A stretch of DNA of 7,152 nucleotides from an uncultured Clostridia bacterium (GCA_947167725.1 CAMVJF010000084.1:1-7152), one strand, 5' to 3'; shown: positions 1 to 5,823, counted from the stretch's first letter. Notes: generated by a model not told the origin, from the sequence alone. Program-made: numbers and translations.

Positions 1-88
1 CCCGCCCCCTGCCCCCCCCGGCGGCCCCGGGGCCGACCCGCTTGGGGTCTCCCGGCCCCACCCCGTTCACGGCGGGGCCGGGCCGCGG
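1..88. other. Low-complexity C/G-rich contig edge
   Basis: This stretch is almost entirely C and G runs and reads as a proline/glycine string in the frame of the following gene. Normal protein-like sequence begins only near position 89. It looks like an error-rich sequence end, although no stop codon interrupts the frame. The translation before about position 89 should not be trusted. Confidence 0.55.
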
Positions 89-604
89 ATCGACGCGCCG
101 GAGGATGCGCTGCGCGCGCTGGAAGGCATCGACTTTCTCCGGGAGCTGAGCATCACACCCGAGCGCGTCAGCTTCCGCTTCCGCGACGGGCAGATCCGCG
201 CCTGGCTGCGCGACGTGGGCAGCGTGCTCGAGACTTACGGCTACAAGGCTTGCCTGGACGCGGGCATCTTCGACGACGTGCGTCTGAGCGTGATCGTCGA
301 CTGGGAAGGGGAGAACAGCAGCAACTCCGTCAGCAACGAACTGGACGTCATGTGCTGCCGCGGCGTGGTGCCGCTCTTTATCAGCTGCAAGACCTGCGAC
401 GTCAAGACCGAGGCGCTCAACGAGCTGGCCGTGCTGCGCGACCGCTTCGGCGGCGAGATGGCGCGCGCCGCCATCGTCACGGCCGACCGCGGCAACGCCC
501 GCATGCGGAATCGCGCCGCGGAACTGAACATCCAGGTGATCGAACTGAGCGATCTCGCCGCGGACAGGCTGCAGCGGCGACTGAGAGGCTGCATGGGGCT
601 CTGA
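2..604 (+). CDS. DUF1887 / Card1-like CARF-associated nuclease, C-terminal part (5' truncated)
   Basis: The frame is open from the window edge to TGA at 602-604, so this is the 3' end of a longer gene; the GTG at 215 is internal. What remains matches, by eye, the C-terminal half of the DUF1887 family: a small winged-helix-like segment (VSFRFRDGQIRAWL), then a PD-(D/E)XK-type nuclease fold. The helix glutamate is in GSVLETYGYKA, the metal-binding acidic pair in NELDV (Asp codon 344-346), and the lysine strand is PLFISCKT. Next come the family's ALNELAVLRDRFGG helix and a late AAIVTAD strand. Card1/Can2 members of this family bind cyclic oligoadenylate through an N-terminal CARF domain and then cut DNA and/or RNA in type III CRISPR defence. 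That domain would lie upstream of this window. Many Firmicutes DUF1887 genes are not beside cas genes, so a CRISPR role is not shown here. The family assignment is fairly secure, the activity inferred. Confidence 0.82.
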   Translation, partial: PPPAPPGGPGADPLGVSRPHPVHGGAGPRIDAPEDALRALEGIDFLRELSITPERVSFRFRDGQIRAWLRDVGSVLETYGYKACLDAGIFDDVRLSVIVDWEGENSSNSVSNELDVMCCRGVVPLFISCKTCDVKTEALNELAVLRDRFGGEMARAAIVTADRGNARMRNRAAELNIQVIELSDLAADRLQRRLRGCMGL

Positions 605-613
605 GCCCGGCTG

Positions 614-653
614 AACAGAAGAGGACCGTCCTTTCGGACGGTCCTCTTCTGTT
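614..653. terminator. Convergent intrinsic-terminator-like hairpin
   Basis: A perfect 18-bp stem (614-631 with 636-653) closes on a TTTC loop, ten bases after the stop of the DUF1887-like gene and 47 bases beyond the stop of the converging phosphatase gene. The outer arms are AACAGAA/TTCTGTT, which supplies some U-richness on the plus strand, but neither side has a clean poly-U tail. A shared bidirectional terminator is the most likely role. Confidence 0.75.
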
Positions 654-700
654 ATTCGGCCGCGGCACGCAGCGGATGGGGGGCGATCGACGGCCGGCTC

Positions 701-1432
701 TCAGTCGATCCGGTCGCCGTTTCCGTATACTTCGCAGAAGCGCGCGGCAAAGGAGGGCTCCTGGCCGCGGACGTAAAGATGGGAGGTGTCGCCGACGGAG
801 GAGGCCCGGAAGGACGCGATCCCCGGCCGCCGCTCCTCGGTGTAGATTGTCGTCACGGAGCTCGGCGCCATGGAAAGACCGTGCCACAGCACCATGGGCG
901 AAACGTTCATCAGGCGGCTCATCAGGACGCAGGAGACGCCGAAATGACAGAAAAAGGCCAGCGTTTCGCTTCCGGCGCGTTCGACGCGGTAGCACAGCCC
1001 GTCGCGGACGTAGCCGTGTCCGGCGAGGAGCCGCTCAAACTCGGCGATCACCCGGTCATAGGCGCTCTTCAGATCCATCTCCGCAAAGACCTCGTGCTCG
1101 AACCAGCGCTCGCGGTCCAGCAGGATCGGATCCTTCAGCCAGTCCTGCGGAAGCCAGTCCCAGGGTACATAGCTGAGCTCGCCCCCTCTGTCGGGGCGAT
1201 GGACGCGAATGGAAAACTCCCGAAGCCAATCGCACGCGGCCGCGGTCCGCCCCGCCTTTTCCAACGTCGGCCGCGCGGTTTCCACAGCCCGCCCCATTGT
1301 GGAGACATAGTACTCAGCAATATCCATCGGAGCGATGCGATCGGCCAAAAGCTCCGCCTCTCGCCGCCCCGTCGGCGTCAGGCCGTCCGCGATGTAGTCC
1401 GGATCGCCGTGACGGATCAAAAGAAGCCTCAC
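701..1432 (-). CDS. Histidine phosphatase family protein (phosphoglycerate mutase-like)
   Basis: This 243-residue cytoplasmic protein belongs to the histidine phosphatase superfamily (branch 1, PhoE/cofactor-dependent mutase-like). The phospho-acceptor motif LIRHG is at residues 5-9 (His8). The phosphate-pocket arginine is in MGRAVETA (Arg48), a likely proton-donor Glu in WLREF (Glu72), and the second catalytic histidine in FCHFG (His163). All core residues are present, so it should be an active phosphatase acting on a small phosphorylated metabolite. The substrate cannot be read from the sequence. A tryptophan-rich insert (PWDWLPQDWL, about 90-99) lies between the two halves and may shape the substrate pocket. 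The start is GTG at 1432, chosen because RHG sits at the expected place near the N terminus and an AGGAGG lies at 1443-1448, a slightly long 10 nt away. It is apparently monocistronic: a terminator precedes it on the same strand and the convergent hairpin follows it. Confidence 0.88.
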   Translation of the reverse strand: MRLLLIRHGDPDYIADGLTPTGRREAELLADRIAPMDIAEYYVSTMGRAVETARPTLEKAGRTAAACDWLREFSIRVHRPDRGGELSYVPWDWLPQDWLKDPILLDRERWFEHEVFAEMDLKSAYDRVIAEFERLLAGHGYVRDGLCYRVERAGSETLAFFCHFGVSCVLMSRLMNVSPMVLWHGLSMAPSSVTTIYTEERRPGIASFRASSVGDTSHLYVRGQEPSFAARFCEVYGNGDRID

Positions 1433-1471
1433 TGCAGCTTCGCCTCCTGCGTTTCAGATCATGGTGTGACA

Positions 1472-1477
1472 ATTATA
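1472..1477 (-). promoter_or_regulatory. Probable -10 box of the phosphatase promoter
   Basis: A perfect TATAAT lies on the minus strand about 40 bases before the GTG start, within a local AT-rich patch in GC-rich DNA. At the expected 17-bp distance the -35 candidate (TGGCGT, 1495-1500) matches the consensus poorly, so the promoter may be weak or activator-dependent. Confidence 0.45.
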
Positions 1478-1540
1478 CTATACGCCGCGCGCTTACGCCA
1501 GTACCTGCGGACAGCCAGCGGGAAAAATCAGCGGATAACG

Positions 1541-1581
1541 CAAAAATAACAGTGCGCCGGGATCTCGTCGATACCGGCGCA
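1541..1581 (-). terminator. Rho-independent terminator of the membrane-anchored protein gene
   Basis: Read on the minus strand, TGCGCCGG (1574-1581) pairs with CCGGCGCA (1553-1560), with an extra ATC/GAT pairing inside the loop. It is followed by a T-rich tail (CTGTTATTTTTG). It lies 57 bases beyond the stop of the 1638-2624 gene and upstream of the phosphatase promoter, separating the two transcripts. Confidence 0.65.
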
Positions 1582-1637
1582 GCTGCCCGTCGATGCAAAG
1601 GAAGATCCGCTTCCGCGGGCGACGGCCGCGCGTTCGG

Positions 1638-2624
1638 TCAGAACGAATAATCCCACAGATTCAGGACTTCGCCCGTCCGCGTTTCCTCGGCCGTGATCCC
1701 GGGGACGAACTCCGTGACGAAGGTTTCTCCCGAAAACGGGTCGATATGGTAACGGATCTGCGCGCCCGTATACGAACGGTACAGAACGACGATCTCCCGC
1801 TCGCCGCGGGACGAGATTTCCCAATAGACAGGGTATTCGCCGCTCTTTTCGACGCGCGCCAGGCCGGGGTCGCTGATATGGCAGCAGTGTTTTACGGCGG
1901 AAAGCGCCCGCTCGTCCGAGATCTGTTTTTCTCCCCGGACGGGGAGGGGCGAGAACGTATCCATCATATAGCGGAAGCGTCTGCCAAAGCCCTCGGAGGC
2001 CTCAATGGCGTAGTGCGCCGAGGCGATGCGGCAGCCGTCGGCGGCCGGGATGATATACACCATCTGCAGCTGATCCGGCATGCTCTTTCCGCCGACATCC
2101 GCGGAAGCGTCGATCCGTATGCAGCCGCCCGCACGCTCGAGCCGGAACGAATCGTCCCTGCTGATCTCATAGGTGTTCGACAGAAGCGCGCCGATGGCAG
2201 CGGCGACGGCGTCGGCATCCTTCGCGCTGTAGGTCACCTCGAGATAGTTTTCGGGGTTTTCGGGGTCGTCCCAGCAAGAGAGGAAGCATTCGCGCTCCGC
2301 GCCGCCGCGCCGTTCGAAGGACTCATAATCGTAGTCTATCTCAAAACCGAGACTCTCGTTCCGGGCGTGCTCGTACCGGACGGCCTCCTCCATGCCCTCG
2401 AGGAGGATGATCTCCTCGAAGCGCTCGCCGTCCTGCCGCCCGTGCTCGGCCGCGGCGGCCGAAGCTTCTGCAGACCCGGCTGCATGGACAGGATCGGCAG
2501 CCGAAACCGTGTCGGCGGACTTCGGCACGGCATTGCTCATGCTGCGGCCGACGATGATCACCGCCAGCAGGACCAGCAGCAATAGCACGGCGATGATTAC
2601 AAAAAAGGGTTTTCTCCCATTCAT
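1638..2624 (-). CDS. Membrane-anchored extracytoplasmic protein of unknown function, PepSY-like C terminus
   Basis: I do not recognise this 328-residue protein by name. It starts MNGRKPFF and has one strong hydrophobic segment (about residues 7-26) without a clear signal-peptidase site, so it is probably an N-terminally anchored protein facing outward. An Ala/Ser-rich linker (about 31-62) follows. The middle domain (about 70-235) begins LGFEIDYDYESF and alternates strands and helices in a way that recalls PsbP/Mog1-like secreted domains of Firmicutes, but this is only a resemblance. The last ~90 residues contain a helix, then YWEIS...YHIDPFSGETFVTEF, which resembles a PepSY repeat (strand-turn-strand ending in a D-x-x-[ST]-G-E motif). 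Several cysteines (ECFLSC, GGC, DGC, HCC) could form disulfides. The start is ATG at 2624, supported by GGAGG at 2634-2638. It has its own promoter and terminator and so appears monocistronic. Confidence 0.78.
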   Translation of the reverse strand: MNGRKPFFVIIAVLLLLVLLAVIIVGRSMSNAVPKSADTVSAADPVHAAGSAEASAAAAEHGRQDGERFEEIILLEGMEEAVRYEHARNESLGFEIDYDYESFERRGGAERECFLSCWDDPENPENYLEVTYSAKDADAVAAAIGALLSNTYEISRDDSFRLERAGGCIRIDASADVGGKSMPDQLQMVYIIPAADGCRIASAHYAIEASEGFGRRFRYMMDTFSPLPVRGEKQISDERALSAVKHCCHISDPGLARVEKSGEYPVYWEISSRGEREIVVLYRSYTGAQIRYHIDPFSGETFVTEFVPGITAEETRTGEVLNLWDYSF

Positions 2625-2659
2625 TTTTCTTTTCCTCCGCGAGCAGGATTATGATGGCG

Positions 2660-2688
2660 ATTATATCCTCTGTGATCGAAAAACACAA
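2660..2688 (-). promoter_or_regulatory. Sigma-A type promoter of the membrane-anchored protein gene
   Basis: On the minus strand a TTGTGT -35 box (2683-2688) is separated by exactly 17 bp from a perfect TATAAT -10 box (2660-2665). Transcription would begin near 2653, giving a leader of about 30 nt that contains the ribosome binding site at 2634-2638. Confidence 0.65.
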
Positions 2689-2908
2689 GCGGCCGGAGCG
2701 CAGATTAAGAAAGCTTTATCAGGCTGGACGGGAGCCTGCGTTTTGGATCGCGGAGATCGGGAGATCGTTCCGGCAGATTCAGCGCCGATTATCCCGACGC
2801 ATTGTATGGCTCAAAGCCTTGTGCCATTCAAAAACCGGCAAAAGAAAGCGGCGCGTTGGGACCTTGGTCGGAGAGCATTCCAAGAAAAAGGATTTCCATA
2901 TGAAAAGC

Positions 2909-2942
2909 AAAAACAGTTCGCCCGATCGGGCGAACTGTTTTT
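2909..2942. terminator. Perfect 34-nt palindrome, bidirectional terminator
   Basis: The arms 2909-2925 and 2926-2942 are exactly complementary (17 bp, centre GATC), with a GC-rich core (GTTCGCCCGA) and A/T-rich outer ends. Each strand therefore shows a hairpin followed by a run of T, the standard form of an intrinsic terminator working in both directions. On the minus strand it would end the transcript of the lipoprotein gene, about 175 bases after its stop. No plus-strand gene is visible for it to serve. Confidence 0.75.
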
Positions 2943-2984
2943 TCATGAAAAGATACGAGGATAATCCAAAAGAGAACATGCTTT

Positions 2985-3050
2985 CCGGGCAGAGGGACAA
3001 ATACTGGGCAGTCCCCTAAAAACCGGGCAGAGGGTTAAAAAGCCGGTCAG
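2985..3050. repeat. Four-copy CCGGGCAG-like motif array, 19-20 bp period
   Basis: Related octamers begin at 2985 (CCGGGCAG), 3004 (CTGGGCAG), 3023 (CCGGGCAG) and 3043 (CCGGTCAG), i.e. steps of 19, 19 and 20 bp, about two helical turns. The bases after copies 1 and 3 are also shared (AGGG then an A/T-rich run). Copy 2 is followed by TCCCC, also with an A-rich run. Such arrays occur as multiple terminal binding sites of some transposons (for example IS21-type ends) or as protein-binding clusters. No transposase is present, so the identity is open. Confidence 0.55.
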
Positions 3051-3117
3051 CCCTGTGCCGCAGCGGCGTTCGGTTTCCTACAGAGCCTGATTCAACAACC
3101 TTTGCCGCGCTGCAGTA

Positions 3118-4542
3118 TTAATAGCTGTTGTCGTAAACCCAGTCGATCCCGTTCTTTTTGAATATCTTCCGGATCTCTTCCCGAATCAACTCCGCGCTGA
3201 CATATTGCTTTTGCGCTTCCTTGGACCCTGCAGTTATTGATATCTTCTGCGGCAATCCTTTCACCTCAAGTTTGAAGGAACCGAGCACTTTTCCATCCGA
3301 AGCGCGGATCACTTTCGCCTCGAAGGTCTCCAGCGGAACCTCGACTTCGCCTACATACATGTATTTCCCGGTCTTTTTTGTCCATGTGCTGGTGTATGAG
3401 AGGATATAACCCACTTCATCAATAAATACGGTCTCAAGACCAACGGGGACGTTTTGATCGTAGTCTTTTGTTTCTTCGTTATAACCGACAAAGTATGCTC
3501 CGTCACGGAATGGCCATGCTCCGATATTCTGGTACAAAAATGAATACAGGCGTTTTTCTCTTTCTATCAAACCAGCATTGTAAGACCTTTTGACCTCAGC
3601 CCGCTCGCTTTTCATCCGGTCTCTGTCCGCTTCTATCAGTGTCCTTACCTCCTCTTCGCGATCGCTTAGGAGCTCAAGAAGAGATGTATACAAATAATAA
3701 TCCAGAGTAAACCCTTTTTCGATCATAGATACGCCGCTGATAGTAGACCGTGTTCGCGCACCAAGAGAAACCGGGCCGGTGCTCTCCTGTCCGTAGCCTC
3801 CGTTTCCTGCCTTTCGGATTGTCACGCTGAAATCTTTGCAATATTCCAAAAACCTATCATACTCATACGATAGGCAGAGGAATGCTCCGATCTCTTCCGG
3901 CTTCTCTGCGCGAAGAGCATCAGGCAGCCAGCAGCCGTGGAAAGAGTAGCGATCGAGTTTTTCATCGTAAACGGCAAGCTTGCAGCCTCCGCCGAAATCT
4001 GCGCCGGACATAGCTTCCCGGACAGCTTTATCCTCCTCGTCATAAAGCTTCTGGATCTCCAGCAGCTTTGCATGTCCCTCCCTTAGGCATTCTTCAAAGG
4101 ATTTCGATCCTGAATACTCCTTTGCACCAGCCAGTTCAAAAGGAGAATGCGTATCCATGATCCAGTTGCCGATCACTTCTTCACCGGGGATACCCATAGT
4201 AACTTCTATTCCACGATTATGGCCGTAGGTCCGCACGACTGCTCCGATCTCCTCCGGGGAATCTGCAGACAGATCGTCTGGCAGCCATGTTTCATGGAAG
4301 CAAAAGCCGAAATAAGCGTCATAAACGACAAGTTTTGTTCCCCTTCCTGCCGTTCCATCTTCTATGGCCGCTCGGATAATCGCATTTACCTCTGCCTGAG
4401 TGGGTGTCGGTTCCGGTGTCGGCTCCGGCGTCGGTTCCGGGCTTGGGGTCACGGCACCTGTATCCACCGGTGCAGATACTCCGCAGGCACACAGGGCAAG
4501 GATCATGGACAGCATCAGGATGATCGCAATCATTCTTTTCAT
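3118..4542 (-). CDS. Secreted lipoprotein with duplicated domain, function unknown
   Basis: This protein of 474 residues is exported and lipid-anchored. MKRMIAIILMLSMILALCAC is a textbook signal peptide ending in the lipobox L-C-A-C, so Cys20 should be the diacylglycerol site. A P/E/T linker (33-49) follows. A ~50-residue unit then occurs twice, at about 54-103 and 172-221, sharing KLxVYD, FHxxWLPDxL and PEEIGA. Residues ~286-335 form a charged helix, possibly coiled coil. The C-terminal ~130 residues look beta-rich and contain YVGEVEVPLETFEAKV and DGKVLGSFKLEVKG. I do not recognise a named family. Repeated WLPD/PEEIGA units suggest a binding or sensing surface rather than an enzyme. The start is ATG at 4542 rather than the in-frame TTG at 4575, because AGGAG lies 8 nt ahead (4551-4555) and the signal peptide then begins directly with MKR. 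The gene is AT-richer than its neighbours. Confidence 0.82.
   Translation of the reverse strand: MKRMIAIILMLSMILALCACGVSAPVDTGAVTPSPEPTPEPTPEPTPTQAEVNAIIRAAIEDGTAGRGTKLVVYDAYFGFCFHETWLPDDLSADSPEEIGAVVRTYGHNRGIEVTMGIPGEEVIGNWIMDTHSPFELAGAKEYSGSKSFEECLREGHAKLLEIQKLYDEEDKAVREAMSGADFGGGCKLAVYDEKLDRYSFHGCWLPDALRAEKPEEIGAFLCLSYEYDRFLEYCKDFSVTIRKAGNGGYGQESTGPVSLGARTRSTISGVSMIEKGFTLDYYLYTSLLELLSDREEEVRTLIEADRDRMKSERAEVKRSYNAGLIEREKRLYSFLYQNIGAWPFRDGAYFVGYNEETKDYDQNVPVGLETVFIDEVGYILSYTSTWTKKTGKYMYVGEVEVPLETFEAKVIRASDGKVLGSFKLEVKGLPQKISITAGSKEAQKQYVSAELIREEIRKIFKKNGIDWVYDNSY
4404..4441 (-). repeat. In-gene 12-bp tandem repeat encoding the EPTP linker
   Basis: About three copies of a 12-bp unit (plus-strand GTGTCGGTTCCG and variants) encode the Pro-Glu-Pro-Thr spacer that holds the lipoprotein's folded part away from its anchor. 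Because the unit is a multiple of three, copy-number change by slippage would keep the frame and only alter linker length. Confidence 0.75.
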
Positions 4543-4617
4543 CTCTGCTTCTCCTATTCGAAAAAGGTACAGCAAACGAGGGTTTCATTGTTGTGAATTC
4601 TCCGGATTTGCAGCTTC

Positions 4618-4647
4618 ATTATATCCAACGATCTCGCTTCATGTCAA
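4618..4647 (-). promoter_or_regulatory. Near-consensus sigma-A promoter of the lipoprotein gene
   Basis: On the minus strand TTGACA (4642-4647) and TATAAT (4618-4623) both match the consensus exactly, with an 18-bp spacer. Transcription would start near 4611, leaving a leader of roughly 70 nt before ATG 4542. It is the strongest promoter by sequence in the window, suggesting high basal expression. Confidence 0.8.
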
Positions 4648-4819
4648 TCAGCGCAAGTGATTTTATCCGTAATTGCTGTTTGAGACCTTTGCAAAAATCA
4701 ACTCCTGAAACCATTGCTCCGATCCCGAAACTCTTACACAATTATTGAGCCTATTTGCCCTATAACTGAACGATTTCAGACTGGTTTCACACATATCCGG
4801 GCACGAATAACGAAAAGAC

Positions 4820-4857
4820 GGCTCAATTGGGAGAATATAGAATCATTCAATTGAGCC
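4820..4857. repeat. 10-bp inverted repeat GGCTCAATTG / CAATTGAGCC
   Basis: The arms at 4820-4829 and 4848-4857 are perfectly complementary around an 18-nt AT-rich loop. Read on the minus strand the hairpin is followed by GTCTTTTCG, a modest terminator-like tail. A further ATTGAGCC is found at 4744-4751. It could be a terminator relic, a binding site or an element end. Confidence 0.5.
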
Positions 4858-5099
4858 AAAACGGGAAAGACCGCCGATACCAAAGGATTTGAAAAAACAA
4901 AGGGCACTCTGACTTTCTATCGAAATCAGCGTACGCTTTTGGCACGAATTGTGATAACGGATTTGAAAAAGAAGCTTTAGCGGCAGCCAACACACATAAC
5001 ACCCTCACACTTTTCAGCAGGTTCAACGCTCGGAAAAACACACATTTCAATATACATTCAACTTAGAAAACCGCACAAATCAATAGCTCGCGCAAAAGA

Positions 5100-5134
5100 A
5101 AATCGCCTTGAAACTGAACGTTTCAAGACGATTT
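5100..5134. repeat. 15-bp near-perfect hairpin
   Basis: AAATCGCCTTGAAAC (5100-5114) pairs with GTTTCAAGACGATTT (5120-5134), with one mismatch and a TGAAC loop. On the minus strand the stem is followed by TCTTTTGC, so it could end a minus-strand transcript. No gene on that strand ends here. Confidence 0.6.
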
Positions 5135-5193
5135 CTGCCTGTGCTGCACCAAACGGTGTCCAGAGGAAGGGTATTTGAAGTAAAAGGTGTCTG

Positions 5194-5220
5194 GCAGGAC
5201 ATATTTGTCCTGCTTTTTCT
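5194..5220 (+). terminator. Orphan plus-strand Rho-independent terminator
   Basis: A perfect 8-bp stem GCAGGACA/TGTCCTGC with a TATT loop is followed directly by TTTTTCTT. It lies upstream of the operon promoter at 5233, so it ends transcription coming from the left and insulates the operon. No plus-strand gene precedes it for more than 4 kb, so it must serve an unrecognised transcript or be a remnant. Confidence 0.8.
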
Positions 5221-5232
5221 TATATCTTGTCC

Positions 5233-5261
5233 TTGACAGAGTTGGTCTCCCATGATATTTT
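5233..5261 (+). promoter_or_regulatory. Promoter of the membrane protein / metal ATPase operon
   Basis: A consensus TTGACA (5233-5238) stands 17 bp from TATTTT (5256-5261); a perfect TATAAT overlaps just downstream (5261-5266) at a less favourable spacing. Transcription should start near 5268, inside the first operator-like dyad. Confidence 0.65.
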
Positions 5262-5265
5262 ATAA

Positions 5266-5300
5266 TTACCACTTGGTTATTATTAACCATTGGGTTATTA
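5266..5300 (+). promoter_or_regulatory. Two tandem operator-like dyads at the transcription start
   Basis: Two copies of a site related to ACCA-nn-TGGTTATTA lie 18 bp apart. The first has perfect ACCA/TGGT arms (5268-5277). The second has perfect TAACC/GGTTA arms (5284-5297). They fill the space between the -10 box and the ribosome binding site, the usual place for a repressor. The dyad type suits a TetR-like or other helix-turn-helix repressor. The regulator is not in the window, and a metal-responsive repressor is an inference from the ATPase gene. Confidence 0.65.
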
Positions 5301-5316
5301 TAAAGGAGGCACTCTC

Positions 5317-5823
5317 ATGTCCGACAAACAGACCGCCGCCATGCTCGACAAGAAGCTGGACGAAAAAACCGCGCATACCATGTTCGTCTGCGGGATCGTC
5401 ATGGTCATCGCCGTGCTGATCCACGACGGCGACCACATCCGCCAGGCGCTCAACTGGGGCTACCACATTCCGCTCGCGATCTGGGCGCTGAATCTCACCG
5501 TGTACATTTTCCCTGTCATCACGATCTTCCTCGCCAGATCCCGCCGCATGTCCGCTACCCTCGTCGGGGCGATCGGCGGCATCTTCACGCCCGCGTCCTT
5601 CCTGGGCCTGCACCTCTTCGGCTCGGCCACAGGTCTGTGGGGCGTGTGGAACTTCTCATACTTCGCGCTGATGAAAGGCGTGGAGTACCAGGGAAACTAC
5701 TATCAGGGCGTCGACTGGCTGAGCTGGGTGCTGCTGTTCCATATGGTGCCCTGCTGCGTGCCCTGTGCCGTGATCGGCTTCAAGCATTGGCGCAGACTGA
5801 AAAAGGAAGCGCAGCTTGGATAA
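5317..5823 (+). CDS. Four-helix membrane protein with HDGDH motif, unknown function
   Basis: This 168-residue integral membrane protein is the first gene of the operon. It starts at ATG 5317 with AAGGAGG at 5303-5309, 7 nt away; an earlier in-frame TTG at 5290 lies inside the operator and is unlikely. Predicted membrane segments lie at about 22-36, 53-72, 80-101 and 135-155, with a charged N terminus and a basic C-terminal tail (KHWRRLKK). Possible metal ligands stand out: H36-D-G-D-H40 at the end of helix 1, H99 in helix 3, H142 and the PCCVPC cluster (C146, C147, C150) in helix 4. The stretch around 103-134 is rich in aromatic residues (GLWGVWNFSYF, NYYQGVDW). I do not recognise a named family. 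Its 8-nt overlap with the P1B ATPase gene and their shared operator suggest a role in the same process, perhaps as a metal-binding partner. That is inference. Confidence 0.85.
   Translation: MSDKQTAAMLDKKLDEKTAHTMFVCGIVMVIAVLIHDGDHIRQALNWGYHIPLAIWALNLTVYIFPVITIFLARSRRMSATLVGAIGGIFTPASFLGLHLFGSATGLWGVWNFSYFALMKGVEYQGNYYQGVDWLSWVLLFHMVPCCVPCAVIGFKHWRRLKKEAQLG

Larger units (their letters stand above)
2689..3117. other. Gene-free interval with palindrome and motif array
   Basis: No frame here has a convincing start, ribosome binding site and protein-like composition. Frames that stay open translate to basic, low-information strings and cross the large palindrome. Its recognisable contents are the palindromic terminator at 2909-2942 and the repeated CCGGGCAG-type motifs at 2985-3050, annotated separately. 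On the minus strand it is the 3' flank of the lipoprotein gene. Confidence 0.6.
4648..5232. other. AT-rich gene-free region with inverted repeats
   Basis: No coding sequence is convincing here. The longest open frame (minus strand, 4847-5050, 67 codons) lacks a good ribosome binding site and recognisable motifs. The region does contain several dyads (4820-4857, 5100-5134), a partial direct repeat (4764-4788 with 5112-5135), a repeated GGATTTGAAAAA (4885-4896 and 4959-4970) and a plus-strand terminator at 5194-5220. This pattern fits either a decayed mobile element or a non-coding RNA region. I cannot assign it further. Confidence 0.55.

Noticed and set aside
250..1176. Long plus-strand open frame overlapping the nuclease and phosphatase genes
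   Set aside because: Its translation is an Arg/Gly/Pro-rich string typical of an antisense or shifted frame in GC-rich DNA, and it crosses the convergent hairpin. The phosphatase on the other strand has all its catalytic motifs.
1593..2585. 330-codon plus-strand open frame
   Set aside because: It is the antisense of the membrane-anchored protein gene, which has a promoter, ribosome binding site, membrane anchor and terminator on the minus strand.
2985..3050. CRISPR array
   Set aside because: Repeats of about 8 bp with 11-12 bp between them are far too short, and the copies are degenerate.
4543..4575. Upstream TTG start for the lipoprotein
   Set aside because: It would put 11 polar and mixed residues before the signal peptide and lacks a suitably spaced ribosome binding site, whereas ATG 4542 has AGGAG at 8 nt and gives a standard lipoprotein signal.
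4847..5050. Minus-strand 67-codon frame in the AT-rich region
   Set aside because: No good ribosome binding site, no recognisable motif, and it enters the 4820-4857 inverted repeat at its end. A fragment of something older cannot be excluded.
5290..5316. Upstream TTG start for the 168-residue membrane protein
   Set aside because: It lies inside the operator repeat and upstream of the strong AAGGAGG that serves ATG 5317.
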